Part shown: positions 18,601-28,624 of the stretch, piece by piece
Position numbering within the stretch: the first letter of the stretch is position 1
Layout of the letters: every line of letters starts with the position of its first letter
Translations under genes and position numbers: made by a program
Assembly (NCBI GenBank): GCA_003427395.1
Contig: BFEA01000158.1
Coordinates: 2,728,399 to 2,762,308, forward strand
Direction of reading: 5' to 3'
Length of the DNA: 33,910 nt
Source: Chara braunii
Lineage: Eukaryota > Streptophyta > Charophyceae > Charales > Characeae
Notes under the pieces: generated by a model
Databases searched by the model: none
What the model saw: only the letters and a program-made list of their open reading frames with translations
What the model was told of the DNA's origin: nothing

Positions 18601-19734
18601 GTGAAGTGTCGACTTGGAAAACTGGGGAATGGGGAGTCAAGATACAGGAATTGGCCCCCTCAAGAGCCTACCAATTTTCTCACAAACAGCAGAGATCAGA
18701 TACCCTGGCAGTCTTTACCTCCTTCCCAATCGCGTCATCACTTCACGGCTCTTCATCCATTCTGAATACGGACATGGAAAGAACAGTCTTAGATTTGTTC
18801 ATTCTCAGGAAAGTAGAGTTCTGGGCACATGGCCCAAAACAATCTTCAGAATGGATATGGCAATTCAAGACTTGGAATTCGACCCGGCAGAATGGGCTTG
18901 GACACCAAACAGAAGCAGATGTCTCAAAACGAACGTCCACATTCAGGAATACACAGTCAAACTGGGATATGAACTACTCCTCAAGACAAAGGATCCTGAC
19001 CCAACAATTGAAAACAAATGGCAAAATTTGGTCAGGACTCCAGCCAGATCTCACAAATACCATGGAAAAAGTTCAAGTCAATCCGACCAGTCAAAATCAG
19101 AAGCCTACAGTGGCTCATCTCGTACGTGGCTCTACCGGCCAACCAGTGGTTACATATCAGAAGAAGTAAGAATGACCCCAACAGCTCAGATTTATGCATG
19201 GTATGTTCGAAAAATGAACCAGAAGATATGCTACACTGCCTAATACGTTGCACAAAGGCGACGGAATACTGAGCTAGAGCTTCTGACCTCTGGGATTCCC
19301 TCTTCTCGACTCCCCTCCCTGAACACCCCATCCAACTCCTATGGACTAACATTCCAGCCCAATTCCACAAGACAGAGAAGACATGGTTTGGTATGATCAG
19401 AAAGGTAACACTGTGGTCCATCTGGAAGGAAAGGTGCTGCAGAACCATTGAGGGACTTGCCACTCCAAGAGAGAAGGTATGGGCGGAGACAAGATTTTTG
19501 ATCCAGGCAGAGATTCTTTGCAAGTGACGTAAGACGAGACACTCCATGCCAGATGACGAAGAGCAACAGAAGAGAATTATGGACAAATTTACCAAGGTGT
19601 GGCTAGCAGAGGGCAAAGTAGCTGAGATCAATGACTTTCGCATACAGTGGAAAGACTGGCACAACTCAGAAGCGAGGTGGAGTGGGCAGAGATCCCACCC
19701 GACAGATGGACAAGAGCCTTCACAGGCCACGTAA
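18551..19734 (+). pseudogene. LINE-A C-terminal region with zf-RVT domain
   Basis: Spread over three frames by indels (switches near 18550, 18640, 19020) and interrupted by stops near 19270 and 19527. Recognisable pieces: MAIQDLEFDPAEWAWTP, VKLGYELLLKTKDPDP, KSIRPVKIRSLQWLIS and the zinc-binding block CMVCSKNEPEDMLHCLIRC (CxxC, H, C) seen in the zf-RVT family at the C-terminus of plant-type LINEs, then WFGMIRKVTLWSIWKERC. The homologous part of LINE-C ends at the same PSQAT terminus. Confidence 0.87.
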
Positions 19735-19737
19735 TTG

Positions 19738-20066
19738 GAAGGGGGAATTCCGAAATTTGTACCTTCTGTAGCTTCTACTACCTTTCTCGCTCTTTATGTT
19801 TTATCTGGCAGGCTCACGTAGTGGACCTGAGAGGAAAGGTGGAAGTAAGGCAAGCTGACAGTCAATCCTCCACAATGCTGGAGTAATCAATGCTGGTCAG
19901 GGTTCCTTCGGCCAGACGGAAGGAAGCGTGAGTGTGCTTCATGATGTAATATCTTAATCTGACATGCCGGTGGAATAGGAACCGGACTGACGCTCCCCAG
20001 AATGGAAATGGAGCCAGGGCCATAAGGACCTGTTTAAAAAAAAAAACAAAAAAAACAAAAAAAAAA
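19738..20066 (+). other. LINE-A 3' UTR and A-rich tail
   Basis: Shares GAGGAAAGGTGGAAGTAAGG, TCCTTCGGCCAGACGGAAGG and the terminal CAGAATGG...GGCCATAAGGACCTG with LINE-C. A-rich tail 20036-20066. Its last 65 bases are also the inverse of the neighbouring 3' end of LINE-B (20070-20140), so the two elements meet tail to tail. Confidence 0.85.
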
Positions 20067-20609
20067 ACAGAACCTCATGGTTCTGGCTCCTACCATTCTG
20101 GGGAGCAACAGTCCGGTTCCTTTCCCCCGGCAAGTCAATAGGAGATACATAAGAAACACACGCACGCTCCCCCCCATTATGGCTGGGAGGCCCGAGGGGA
20201 TGGCATTGAATACTTCCCTGAGGAAGGATGTACCACCTCTCACCCCTGCCTAATTTAGCCTGTACTATCTCAGTTTGTCAAACCATCTAATCCCAGTTCT
20301 GCTCCTCTCAGTTTTGAAACTTTCGGGTAGGTGTGTTTTACCAGAGTGTTCTGGGACGTGTATGATTCCCTTGAAAGATTTCAAATCTAACCCCTATTTG
20401 TATAAGTCCTAAGCCCTAGACCCTCGGTTATAATGATGCCTTGATTTACCAGTTCCTAGTCCAAGACATAAGATCCGTGCTATTCCTCCGCTCTGAACCC
20501 CGAAACTTTCTACCTCTCTGTCCGCTCTTCTAAAACCCTAAACCCTACTGTCCCCCCTGACGTGGAGACCTAGTCCTTTTTTACATGAAACCATAATCCT
20601 GTAAGACCA
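20067..20609 (-). other. LINE-B 3' UTR
   Basis: Non-coding tail of LINE-B to the LINE-A insertion point. Two telomere-like CCCTAAA words lie near 20525-20545 on the plus strand; too few to mean more than chance. The terminal segment CCGGACTGTTGCTCCCCAGA resembles the LINE-A and LINE-C 3' ends. Confidence 0.75.
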
Positions 20610-21497
20610 CTAAGCTGAATTTATGTCTGCTGAACTGTTTTGTGATTGTGCCATTTCCAACGAGGCAAGGAACGTAGATCTGTCTCTCCCGTGCTTTTCC
20701 TCCCTCCTTGTCCAAAACAATCGCCGGAGGTCACCTTGTATTGTGCCGAGTTTCCCCATTCCGAACCTGTCCTTGATGGATTCGTCTATGATTATTTGCC
20801 TTTTTGTGGGATCGTCCTTGATATTCTTGTTTGCTCGGCGCCAATCTGCCTGGTATTCCGTGTGTAGAAGTTGAAGAACATTCTCCCAGGCCTCCCCGGT
20901 CAATGTATTTTGGCATGCTATCGTTTGTTTGCATTGAGTCTTCCATATGATCCAGAGTGTAAAAGGACGAAGAGGGTTGAATGCCAGACTTCTCTGAAAC
21001 TTGGTTGTGCCAACCCCTCAGGAGTGTCAGTAGGTTGTCCGGTAGCGATGCGCCGACTAGCTCCAACCAGTACGCCCGCGTTTTGTTCCAAATTCTTTGT
21101 GCATTAGAACAGTTGATCAGACAGTGTAGCACGTCCTCGAGGGATCCATCATCGCAGACTGCGCAGCTATCGTCGAAATCTCGTCTACCAGTTCCCAACC
21201 TTCTCCTGCTGAGCCATGTGTTGACCGGTAAGGCCTGATAGTATATAAGCCATTGCATGGTTCTTATACGAGTATTTCTGATGGCGAGGGGGGCCTGCCA
21301 GTCAAGCTTCTCCGTGGTGCCTACGCACCCCGGAATATATTTCTACCAACGCTGGGACAAGATGAAAAAAAAAAAAAAAAAAAGATGAGCTCTGTGTTCA
21401 CCGGATTATGTCTAAGTTTATAGCCGAAACTAGTTGAGTAGTCTAGGATATTGGTACGCTTTTGTGCCCCTGTTGGCATTGCTCTTGTTTCCCATGC
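20610..21497 (-). pseudogene. LINE-B C-terminal region with zf-RVT domain
   Basis: After an interrupted stretch (21259-21497, containing the poly(A) insertion), the frame gives IRNTRIRTMQWLIYYQALPVN and the zinc block CAVCDDGSLEDVLHCLINC with all four ligands present. A frame change near 20900 leads to QADWRRANKNIKDDPTK and FIKDR-like sequence matching LINE-D, ending near 20610. Confidence 0.88.
21359..21388. mobile_element. pure poly(A) insertion with 7-bp target duplication, inside LINE-B
   Basis: Nineteen A residues (21365-21383) lie between two copies of AAGATGA (21359-21365 and 21382-21388). LINE-D lacks the run at the same codons, so it is an insertion in LINE-B. The size matches a retroinsertion reduced to its tail. 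Confidence 0.65.
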
Positions 21498-22301
21498 TCA
21501 CTCTGCCGGATCAAACTCCAAATCTTGTAAGGTTGTTCCCGGCTGATAAGTTATGTATTCTTCGTCCTCCACCACTCTGATTTTCTTGAGGAAGGACGGT
21601 TTGGCTGTGACTCGGGCACGTGCTGTTTTAGAGACCCTGCTGATGTTGTTTCTTGGCTGTTGTATGTCGTGAATGGTCCATAGTCCCCAGTCCCCTGCCG
21701 GGCCTGTTGACTTTACATATGACAATACTTCTGTGGGAGTGTTTTGTGACGTCCACGTAGCCCACTCCCCTGATATCCAGGCGGGGGGCGATTGTAAGAG
21801 TGCCACCCAGTCCTGTCGTATGGATTGTAACATCGCCTGCCTATTGTCCTCCAAGTTGTGGCATCCTTTGAGAGTTGTTCTGAGCTCCGCTGTTCTCTTC
21901 CAACGATTGCAGTGATGGTTCCAGATGTGTTGAAGTTGCCAAACACCCTTTTCTAGCCATGTAATCCAGCGGGTATCCTGTGTTATCAGAGTCCATGGTT
22001 TATCGGAGGGGTCTTTCAGCCATTGGTTGCAGAAGAGGGGCTGGCGCAGGACTTCCTCTCTGTTTGTTGGACTTCGAACCTTGGCCGGAAAGATCTCTCG
22101 CCAGATCCTGATGAGGTATATCCAGTACTCCAAGCGGGTTACCTGTTGTTGCTGGTTAGTCCGCTGCACGTTGCTGCGAGTCGTCCAAGACTTCGACATT
22201 ACCCAGAAGAGCCCTTGCATGTTGGACGGGGAGGTGGCTTTAGGCAGCTGCCTGTTCCTGTTCAAGGCCAGAGTAGTCCAAGGGAGTCGTTGTTGTAGTA
22301 G
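21498..22301 (-). pseudogene. LINE-B connector region
   Basis: Contains SNMQGLFWVMSKSW, REEVLRQPLFCNQWL, RWITWLEKGVWQLQHIW, ISGEWATWTSQN, GPAGDWGLWTIHDIQQP and DLEFDPAE, each with a counterpart in LINE-A or LINE-D. A frame change lies near 22270. This frame ends near 21498, where it would run into DPAEWAW. Confidence 0.88.
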
Positions 22302-23196
22302 TTACTTGACAATCCACTTCGTTTGAATGGACTTGGTTTGAGTAGCCGGATCAAGGACTGCCAAACCACCTTTACCCTTTGGTTGGATGACGTGCGACCA
22401 AGCCACCTTTGGTAGGAAGCGCTGTGTCGCAGGATTCTCGGTCCATAAGTAAGCGGTCGCTCGCCGTTTGAGGGCTATGACCATGTTGCCTTCGGGTGTC
22501 CAGATGGTAGCTGCATACCACAACATGGAAAAAATGAACACGTTAAGTACCAGCGCCCTTCCGAAGATTGACGTGTAGATGCTGGACCAGGTGTCCATTT
22601 TGCATAACATCTTCGTCAGCATCTCCGGTGCCAAGGCCTGGTCAGGTCCGGAATCTGCAAGCTTGATTCCCAGAAAACGCAGGGGCGTTCTCGGATTTTG
22701 CCATGCGAACCCTATTGGGGAAACTTCATGGGGAGGTTGTGGAATGTCTTCCAGCCACCAGCCCATGGTTTTGCGCCAGTTGACTTTCATTTCTGAGGCC
22801 AGCTGGAATGTTTGCATAGCTCCGATAAGTCCCTGAAAGGAAGCCTCGGAGGCCTTGATGATGGTTGTGAGATCATCCGCAAAGAGTAGAGTAGTCGGAA
22901 GGGTCACCGCATGTGTGTGGAGAGTCGGTTCAGCGACCAGTCTGTTTATGGACGGATCCTTTCGCAGAAAGGATGCTATCGCTTCCATCGTGAAGAGAAA
23001 CAAGGGTGTCGCGAGCGGGTCCCCTTGGCGGACCGAGCATGACATCTTGAAGGGACTGGAGAGGAATCCATTGACTTGGACCTGACTATGGGCGTCATTA
23101 TACAGTACTCTTACCCATCTTCAGAAGTTTGGTCCCACCCCCGTCCGTTCCATACACTGCTGCTGGAAGTTCCAGTTAACTTGGTCGTATGCTATT
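22302..23196 (-). pseudogene. LINE-B reverse transcriptase, C-terminal half
   Basis: From AYDQVNWNF through a frame change near 23120, then WVRVLYND, FKMSCSVRQGDPLATP (near 23040) and LLFADDLTTII (motif C, near 22870). Ends QTKSIQTKWIVK followed by a stop at 22302. The fingers and most of the palm upstream are missing. Confidence 0.9.
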
Positions 23197-23317
23197 AGTA
23201 GTGTGTTGTTTCTTGTTACTGGACATCCCATTTTTCACTTATTTTACAACACTAGTGCCAAAATAGGCGCTATGTGCACCTTCTTCACTCTAGTTACTGG
23301 AAGTTTTGGGGGGAAAA
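23197..23317. other. no feature seen
   Basis: Junction sequence beyond the 5' truncation of LINE-B; no duplication matching the sequence next to 15341 was found. Confidence 0.4.
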
Positions 23318-23353
23318 CTATGGTGGACTGAGAGGGACTACTCTGCATTTTCT
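23318..23353 (+). repeat. 36-bp repeat, copy 2
   Basis: ACTATGGTGGACTGAGAGGG then ACTACTCTGCATTTTC; see 15246-15281. Directly followed by a (TTTTTA)n tract. Confidence 0.8.
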
Positions 23354-23408
23354 TTATTTTTATTTTTATTTTTATTTTTATTTTTTTGGGGGGGGGCGGT
23401 TTTGGGGG
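23345..23408. repeat. (TTTTTA)n tract and G run
   Basis: About six TTTTTA units to 23387, followed by a 10-base G run (23389-23398) and GGTTTTGGGGG. Could be a retroposon tail on the plus strand. Confidence 0.85.
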
Positions 23409-23496
23409 TGCTGTTTCTTTAGGCGCAGTGCAACAGGAATGGGAGGGGTATTGACTTACAGGTATGGGCTTGACTGACTGTTAATCCTTCCCCCGG

Positions 23497-23812
23497 GAAG
23501 TAGTCAATGCTATCACGGTTCCCCACGCCGTAACAAGGGGAACGGTTCAGAGCGAGAAACAATCACTGTTTCTTGGGACTCTGGGCCCGGTCTCGAGCAG
23601 GTGCGGCTCCCCACCAATAGACAGGAGCCTCTAAAAAAAACAAGAAATAAAAAACTCAAAAAAGGCTGAAGACAAGCAGGTGCGGCTCCCCATGGGAAGG
23701 AAAGGGAGTCAGGCAGTGCCAAGCCACTGATACCTCCCTCTGACAGGTGTACTTTTTCTCCTTGCCCAAAGGAAAACGCACTGTAAGCCTGGCAAGCGTT
23801 CAGAATGGGGCA
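23497..23812 (+). repeat. dispersed repeat, copy 1
   Basis: AGTAGTCAATGCT, GGGCCCGGTCTCGAGCAGGT and GCGGCTCCCCACCAATAGAC, followed by a mariner-like MITE, recur in the same order at about 33585-33720. CAGGTGCGGCTCCCCA is also repeated at 23675-23692 inside this copy. Confidence 0.65.
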
Positions 23813-23922
23813 ACCTTCTTCCCCCGAATACAACGTACGGTCATTATAGCTGTATTTGAGGCATCTATCAGTCTAGATACAGATATCATGACCGGGCGTT
23901 CTATTCGAGTGAAGACGGTAGG
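23813..23922. mobile_element. mariner-like palindromic MITE (P family), copy 1
   Basis: The left arm, ACCTTCTTCCCCCGAATACA then ACGTACGGTCATTATAGCTG, pairs with the inverse of the right end GACCGGGCGTTCTATTCGAG then TGAAGACGGTA. The right end carries the TA dinucleotide; the left TA is not preserved. The two arms correspond to the two sequence types found in other copies. Confidence 0.8.
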
Positions 23923-23935
23923 TTTACCCTTGGTA

Positions 23936-25181
23936 GTGCTAAACCCGTAATAATGAGGTTATCACCTCAGACCCTCCTGAATACGATGGCACGAAGGGCT
24001 AACCGCGGGTCAAAAATGAGAAAATAGTAAAATACTAGTTTTTCGAACTTTTCCTTAAAAAAAGCGAGGACTAGCCAACAGCTGCCATACAATTTATTTT
24101 CTTCCTGCACAGGGAAAAGGGTCCAAATGGGATTCTTTCAGGTTTGGAAAGCCAGACTCCTTCATGGGCCATCTGTGTGGCACGGGAAAATGACTCGTGC
24201 GAGCACCCTATCTTCCTAGACCTGGAGGTTCTGGCATAGGAAAATAGTTCCATTGATATGATGACAAGATAACAGCATGAGAATAGATCCCATGAGTTTT
24301 CGCCATCGCCACCATATGTGTTGTCCATACAACAGAATGTTCACCCTCTTCCAAAAAACATGTGAATCTGGATTCTAGAGTGTGTCTTTTTTCTTCTTCT
24401 TTTTTTTCAAACAAGATGGGGATAGCGTCGCCTCTTCAGTCCTTGAAAGACCGCCAGATCCAATTGAAAATGCAAGCTATACTATCCCTAGGAAATTATA
24501 ACATCGATTTTGTCAATAAGCATCACCCCTCCTCTTGACCATACCACTGAAGCTCCACCCGGGCCAGTTCCGATGGGTGAAAAGGGTCTGCAAAGAAAAC
24601 TGGAGATCGAAGAGAGGCTCCTGGTTTCAGCAAGAACCATGTGAATCTGGAGTGTGTCTGTTTGTGTGTAATGGGGGTAATGCAGCTTGCAAAGTATATA
24701 GAAGGAGGCATGATGAGAAGGCAGATATCGTAAAGAAGACAATTGAAAAACAGGATTTAATAAGTGGAATAACGAAAGCCAATATCCAGAGGAAAATGTG
24801 TGTATCATGCATGGATACGGCGATATGCCTTCACTGCATTGTCTTTCGAGCGAGTCCCTTCAAGATGCCTTAGAAGAGGGGTCTTAATCGGCACCTGGTA
24901 CAAGCAGTACAGGCCCTTCAGGATTGAGTTGTGTTTCCACTGATCATGTGCTTAATCGGCACCTATGTATGGTCATTTCTTCAGTCAAGGATAACGACAA
25001 AACTTTCTGAGGAATAAAAGTAAGACGCAAGCTGATTCACATCAGAGAATACAGAAAGTGACAAACCAATGGAAACATGTGTGAACTTTGAAGCCAATGA
25101 TTTTGAACCACTCCACAGGATCTGATCTGCGCTCACAACCTAACAAAAGTTTTCATGCAGATGGCCAGAAAGACCACGCCA

Positions 25182-25185
<4 letters not shown>
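23936..25185. other. no gene seen; two short direct repeats
   Basis: CATGTGAATCTGGA with GTGTGTCT occurs at 24359-24390 and 24639-24660. CTTAATCGGCACCT occurs near 24883 and 24951. Frames of about 100 codons near 24490-24870 show no known domain. Confidence 0.4.
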
Positions 25186-25246
<61 letters not shown>

Positions 25247-25247
25247 N

Positions 25248-25323
<76 letters not shown>

Positions 25324-25349
25324 TGTCTGTCTGTCTGTCTCTCTCTGTG
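25186..25349. repeat. (CT)n microsatellite, about 135 bp, then (CTGT)n
   Basis: Uninterrupted CT repeats 25186-25320 with one N (25247), then TGTCTG units to about 25349. The N suggests the length is not resolved. Reading frames across it are artefacts. Confidence 0.98.
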
Positions 25350-25834
25350 GCACCCACAAGTCATGCACAATCCACATGCACAGAGCACAGGAGGAGCGAG
25401 AGGGAGGTACATGCAGGTTGAGGAACATACATGACAAATGAACATGTACATGCCGACAGGAGGAGAAATGAGAAGGAGCAGGGGAATAGGGTAGTGGAAA
25501 GGTCGGGGCGGAAATGCACAAGGGGAGGAGGAACTCTCTTTCTCTCTCTCACACATAAGGACCCACATTTATATCTGCATCTATATGCGAGAAAGCGACT
25601 GGGAGAGAGGGCATATTGACAAGAAATGTGTTGGGAGCCTGGGAGGCCTGGACAACAGTATATTCCGCAGCAGATTCATTTCCCATCGTCATTTTTCACC
25701 TACCCACGGTACCGTAGTTTTTTCATCTTTATTATTTCTTCACTTTGACTTTTTGCGATGGTCATCTAAACATGTCGATAGGCATCGGGGCATGAGAAAA
25801 CACAATGCCCCCCTTTACTGCTGGAGCACCATTC
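25350..25834. other. no gene seen
   Basis: Purine-rich then mixed sequence; nothing recognised. Confidence 0.4.
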
Positions 25835-27312
25835 AATGCAGTTGTGGCACTCGGAGATCACAACCACGGTGGCATTGTCATATGTAAAAGCAACAGGACC
25901 AGCAGGAGATTGGGGGCTGTGGAGCATCCACGACATCAAACAGCCAGGGCACACGGTTAGCACGGTCACCAACAAAGCACCGGATCGAGTCACGGCCAAA
26001 CTGGCCCTCGTCAGGTAGATCAGGGTGGTGGAGGACGACACCTGCAGAACATATGAGCGAGGAACACCTCACCAAGACTTAGGAGTTTGATCCCGCTGAG
26101 TGGGCTTGGAAAACACGAGCACCAACGACAGGGACACAGAAACGAACCAGCATCTTAGACTACTCAGATACAGGCTCAGACGAAGAGTGATAAACACAAA
26201 TGAGATCCTGACACAGTGGTGGGAGAAACATATCTCGGGCTGCCTGGGGGACACGGTACAGCTCGACTGGCAAGTTCCCCTTGCCATCAGGAACACCCGG
26301 ATAAGAAGCATGAAGTGGCTCATGTACTATCAGGCCCTGCCGGTCAACACGTGGCTCAGCAAGAGGAGGTCGACAACAGCCAGACGGGACTTTGATGACA
26401 GCTGTGCAATCTGTGATGCTGGGACCCTGGAGGACTTCCCACACTGCCTGATGTAGTGCCCAAATGCACAAAGGGTTTGCCGCTTTGGGGCAGAGTGCAG
26501 ACGCTCTGGTCTTCAGTTACCTGGCACACACTACTGCCTGACAACCTGCTCACTCGCCTAACGCGCCTGGCACAACCATGGTTCCGAGAAGCATGGCAAT
26601 CAACTCTCTTCCGAAGACTTCGTCCTCCGGCGTTGTGGGTCATATGGAAGATAAGATGCAAAGAGACGATTGACGGCCAGAACACTCCAGTACAGGAGGC
26701 ATGGGAGCACCTCTCGCAACTCTTACGGACAGATTACCAGGCGGACTGGCACCGAGCAACCAGGAAGATCAAAGAAGACCCCACAAAGAAGCAGGCAATC
26801 GTAGACAAATTCATTAAGGACCGGCTCGGAATGGGTAAGCTGGGCAACATAGAAGGCGCTACCCCGAGACTGGTTTGGAAGCTACAGGAAGAACAACACG
26901 GAGGAGTTCACATGGCGGCCCCCCACCTCGCTCGATGCAGTAACAGTGCTGATACAAACACAGCATAGAGGACGCCGAAGGATGGGCTAGAAAAAGAGAG
27001 GAGGATAGAGACTAGAAGATTACTTTCTGTTCGGTTTGGGCTAGTCCAACTCCTAAAATTCTTTCCGGAATTACATGGGGAAAAAGTGCACAGGTTAAGC
27101 TAGGGTTTAGAGTTTAAGCCTTAAAGGAATGAGATTATGGATGTATTCTCTGGAAAGGTTTTTCGCCGGGTCCCAGAGGGTCCCTTCAAAAGCATAACAC
27201 CTGGTAATGCTCCCGGACCTGGTCTTTATGTGGCGAGGCCGGCCCCTCTCCTATTGAGTTAATAATAAATGGAACCCGTTTTTATTTAATTATTAAAAAA
27301 AAAAAAAAAAGG
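25835..27312 (+). mobile_element. LINE-D, 5'-truncated L1-type element of the LINE-B subfamily
   Basis: Starts at the segment equivalent to LSYVKATGPAGDWGLWSIHD and carries RVTAKLAL, EFDPAEWAW, WEKHISGCLG, IRNTRIRSMKWLMYYQALPVN, the zinc block CAICDAGTLEDFPHCL (last Cys displaced by a stop) and QADWHRATRKIKEDPTK. Stops and frame changes lie near 26018, 26085 and 26456. The coding part ends about 26968. The 3' UTR of some 320 bases ends in a 17-base A run (27296-27312). It differs from the LINE-B 3' UTR except for short AGGGTTTAG-like words. No clear target duplication. Confidence 0.88.
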
Positions 27313-28066
27313 CTCTCACATCGTATATATCAGGAAACACTCAAACATTCCCTGATATCATTCAATTATGAAAATCAACACCCATGTGCCGCCCTGTCAC
27401 CCTGTGCCTGCTTGTCAACAAATACTTGCAATGAGGCTCAGCACAGAAACATGCATCCGAAGTCTGAGTCAAGGCTGGGCAGGACAAATACGTCTGTAGG
27501 GTCCCACGTTCCGTCAAAATGGCCCTCAGTTCGGTAGAATATGGCCCAGTCCCTGTCTTGAGCCAATGGAGGGCGACCGACTTAGTAATCGTGAAAATTA
27601 AAATCTTTCGTAAAAGAGTGGGATTGTCCACTTCAACAAAGACCTTTGGGGTGCAGTCTGAGGAAAACCCCCTCAAGAGTCAGAGAATGGAGAGGAACCA
27701 GGACTGGAAAAAGTGTAAGGGTCGTACCTTTTGACCAAGCCGAAGTTCGGGGCCCCAAAAGTCGGTTGTACTGTTTCCGAAAAGTCCCACAAAGTCCTAA
27801 GGTCAGTAGGCCTGGGGACATGTCCACAGCGTCTAGACGTCAAAGCAGGCCAGTTTTCTCCCAGGGGAGAAGCCTGGGAACTCTTGACCATGGATGAGTT
27901 TGAGCTCAAGTAAGGACATACAAGACACTCACACCACGGACAAGTCGACTCAGGGAGTTCAACGCAGCGTGTTCTCGAAAGCTACACAGGAGGACTCGGA
28001 TGTTCTGGCTTTGCCTGGCGTGTTTCAGCTGGAGCCGGACCAGCCTGGTCAGGAACACATGCGCTG
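27313..28066. other. no gene recognised
   Basis: Overlapping open frames on both strands (up to about 104 codons near 27362-27676 minus) lack known motifs. Not called as genes. Confidence 0.4.
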
Positions 28067-28245
28067 CACACGTGGTTAACCGGGGGCATTTTTTTTGGCC
28101 GGATTTTGCACTGAAACAGTCATATTGCCCTGATTTTTTGCTTTTTTTTTTGCCCGTATAGTTTGTTTTTGAATTTTTTCTCAGAATTTTGCACCGAAAC
28201 TGTTGGTGAAAACGGTGAATTTTTGGCCCTCTGTTAACCGCGTGT
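28067..28245. mobile_element. 179-bp MITE with T-rich interior
   Basis: Imperfect terminal inverted repeats: ACACGTGGTTAACCGGGGGC on the left and the inverse ACACGCGGTTAACAGAGGGC on the right. Flanked by CGCTG (28062-28066 and 28246-28250), a possible 5-bp duplication. ATTTTGCACYGAAAC also occurs twice inside. Superfamily not assigned. Confidence 0.6.
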
Positions 28246-28250
28246 CGCTG

Positions 28251-28624
28251 TACTGTTAGGATAGTTTCCCCAGTCCTTACCTTTTGGTGCTTCTGATTTC
28301 CTCAAGATCGTGTCCTAAGTCTTCGTTCTACTTCTCATTCCCTGCTTGACACTCCTCCACCTTCTCCCTGTTGTTTTTTTCCTCCCTCCAAATAATAGCA
28401 ATCTTATGTCATTCTCCCCTTATCTATTCTCTCTCTCGACCCCTCTCATCCTCCCCAAATATCCCTTCTTGTCCTCTTTCTTCCTTTCTATCCGACGTTC
28501 CGAACCATCTTCCCTTCATTATGCTACAGCATCCCCACCTCGCGACTGGGATCGAGTCCATTCCGAAGTCTGCTTGGGCTTGGGCAGCATATTACACCCA
28601 CCTTAAGGTTGCTGCATAGCAAGT
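28251..28624. other. no gene seen
   Basis: Pyrimidine-rich (CCTCC, TTCTT) unique sequence; the 28346-28606 frame follows that composition. Confidence 0.4.

Larger units (their letters stand above)
15381..20066 (+). mobile_element. LINE-A, L1-type non-LTR retrotransposon, 5'-truncated and degenerate
   Basis: A 4.7-kb element with, in order, the C-terminal part of the endonuclease, reverse transcriptase, C-terminal domain with zf-RVT, a 3' UTR of about 300 bases and an A-rich tail (20036-20066). ORF1 and the N-terminal endonuclease are missing. At least four frameshifts and two stops break the second reading frame. ACAGAACCTTAT upstream (about 15372-15383) and ACAGAACCTCAT downstream (about 20068-20079) are the target duplication, lying within the 3' end of LINE-B. 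The domain order and zf-RVT place it in the L1-like group common in plants. Non-functional. Confidence 0.92.
20067..23196 (-). mobile_element. LINE-B, 5'-truncated L1-type element, interrupted at its 3' end by LINE-A
   Basis: Minus-strand relative of LINE-A but a different subfamily: colinear protein segments, a longer 3' UTR, and the last bases displaced to 15341-15380. Homology begins inside reverse transcriptase motif A (AYDQVNW near 23195) and the upstream part is absent, as in 5' truncation. Multiple frame changes make it inactive. Confidence 0.9.

Noticed and set aside
20520-20545. AAACCCTAAACCCTA, telomere-like repeat
   Set aside because: Only two units inside the LINE-B 3' UTR; no interstitial telomere array.
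25088-25568. Open frames of 117-142 codons over the CT microsatellite
   Set aside because: Simple-sequence artefacts (Ser-Leu and Glu-Arg alternation).
27362-27676. 104-codon minus-strand frame
   Set aside because: No recognisable motif; overlaps equally long frames on the other strand.
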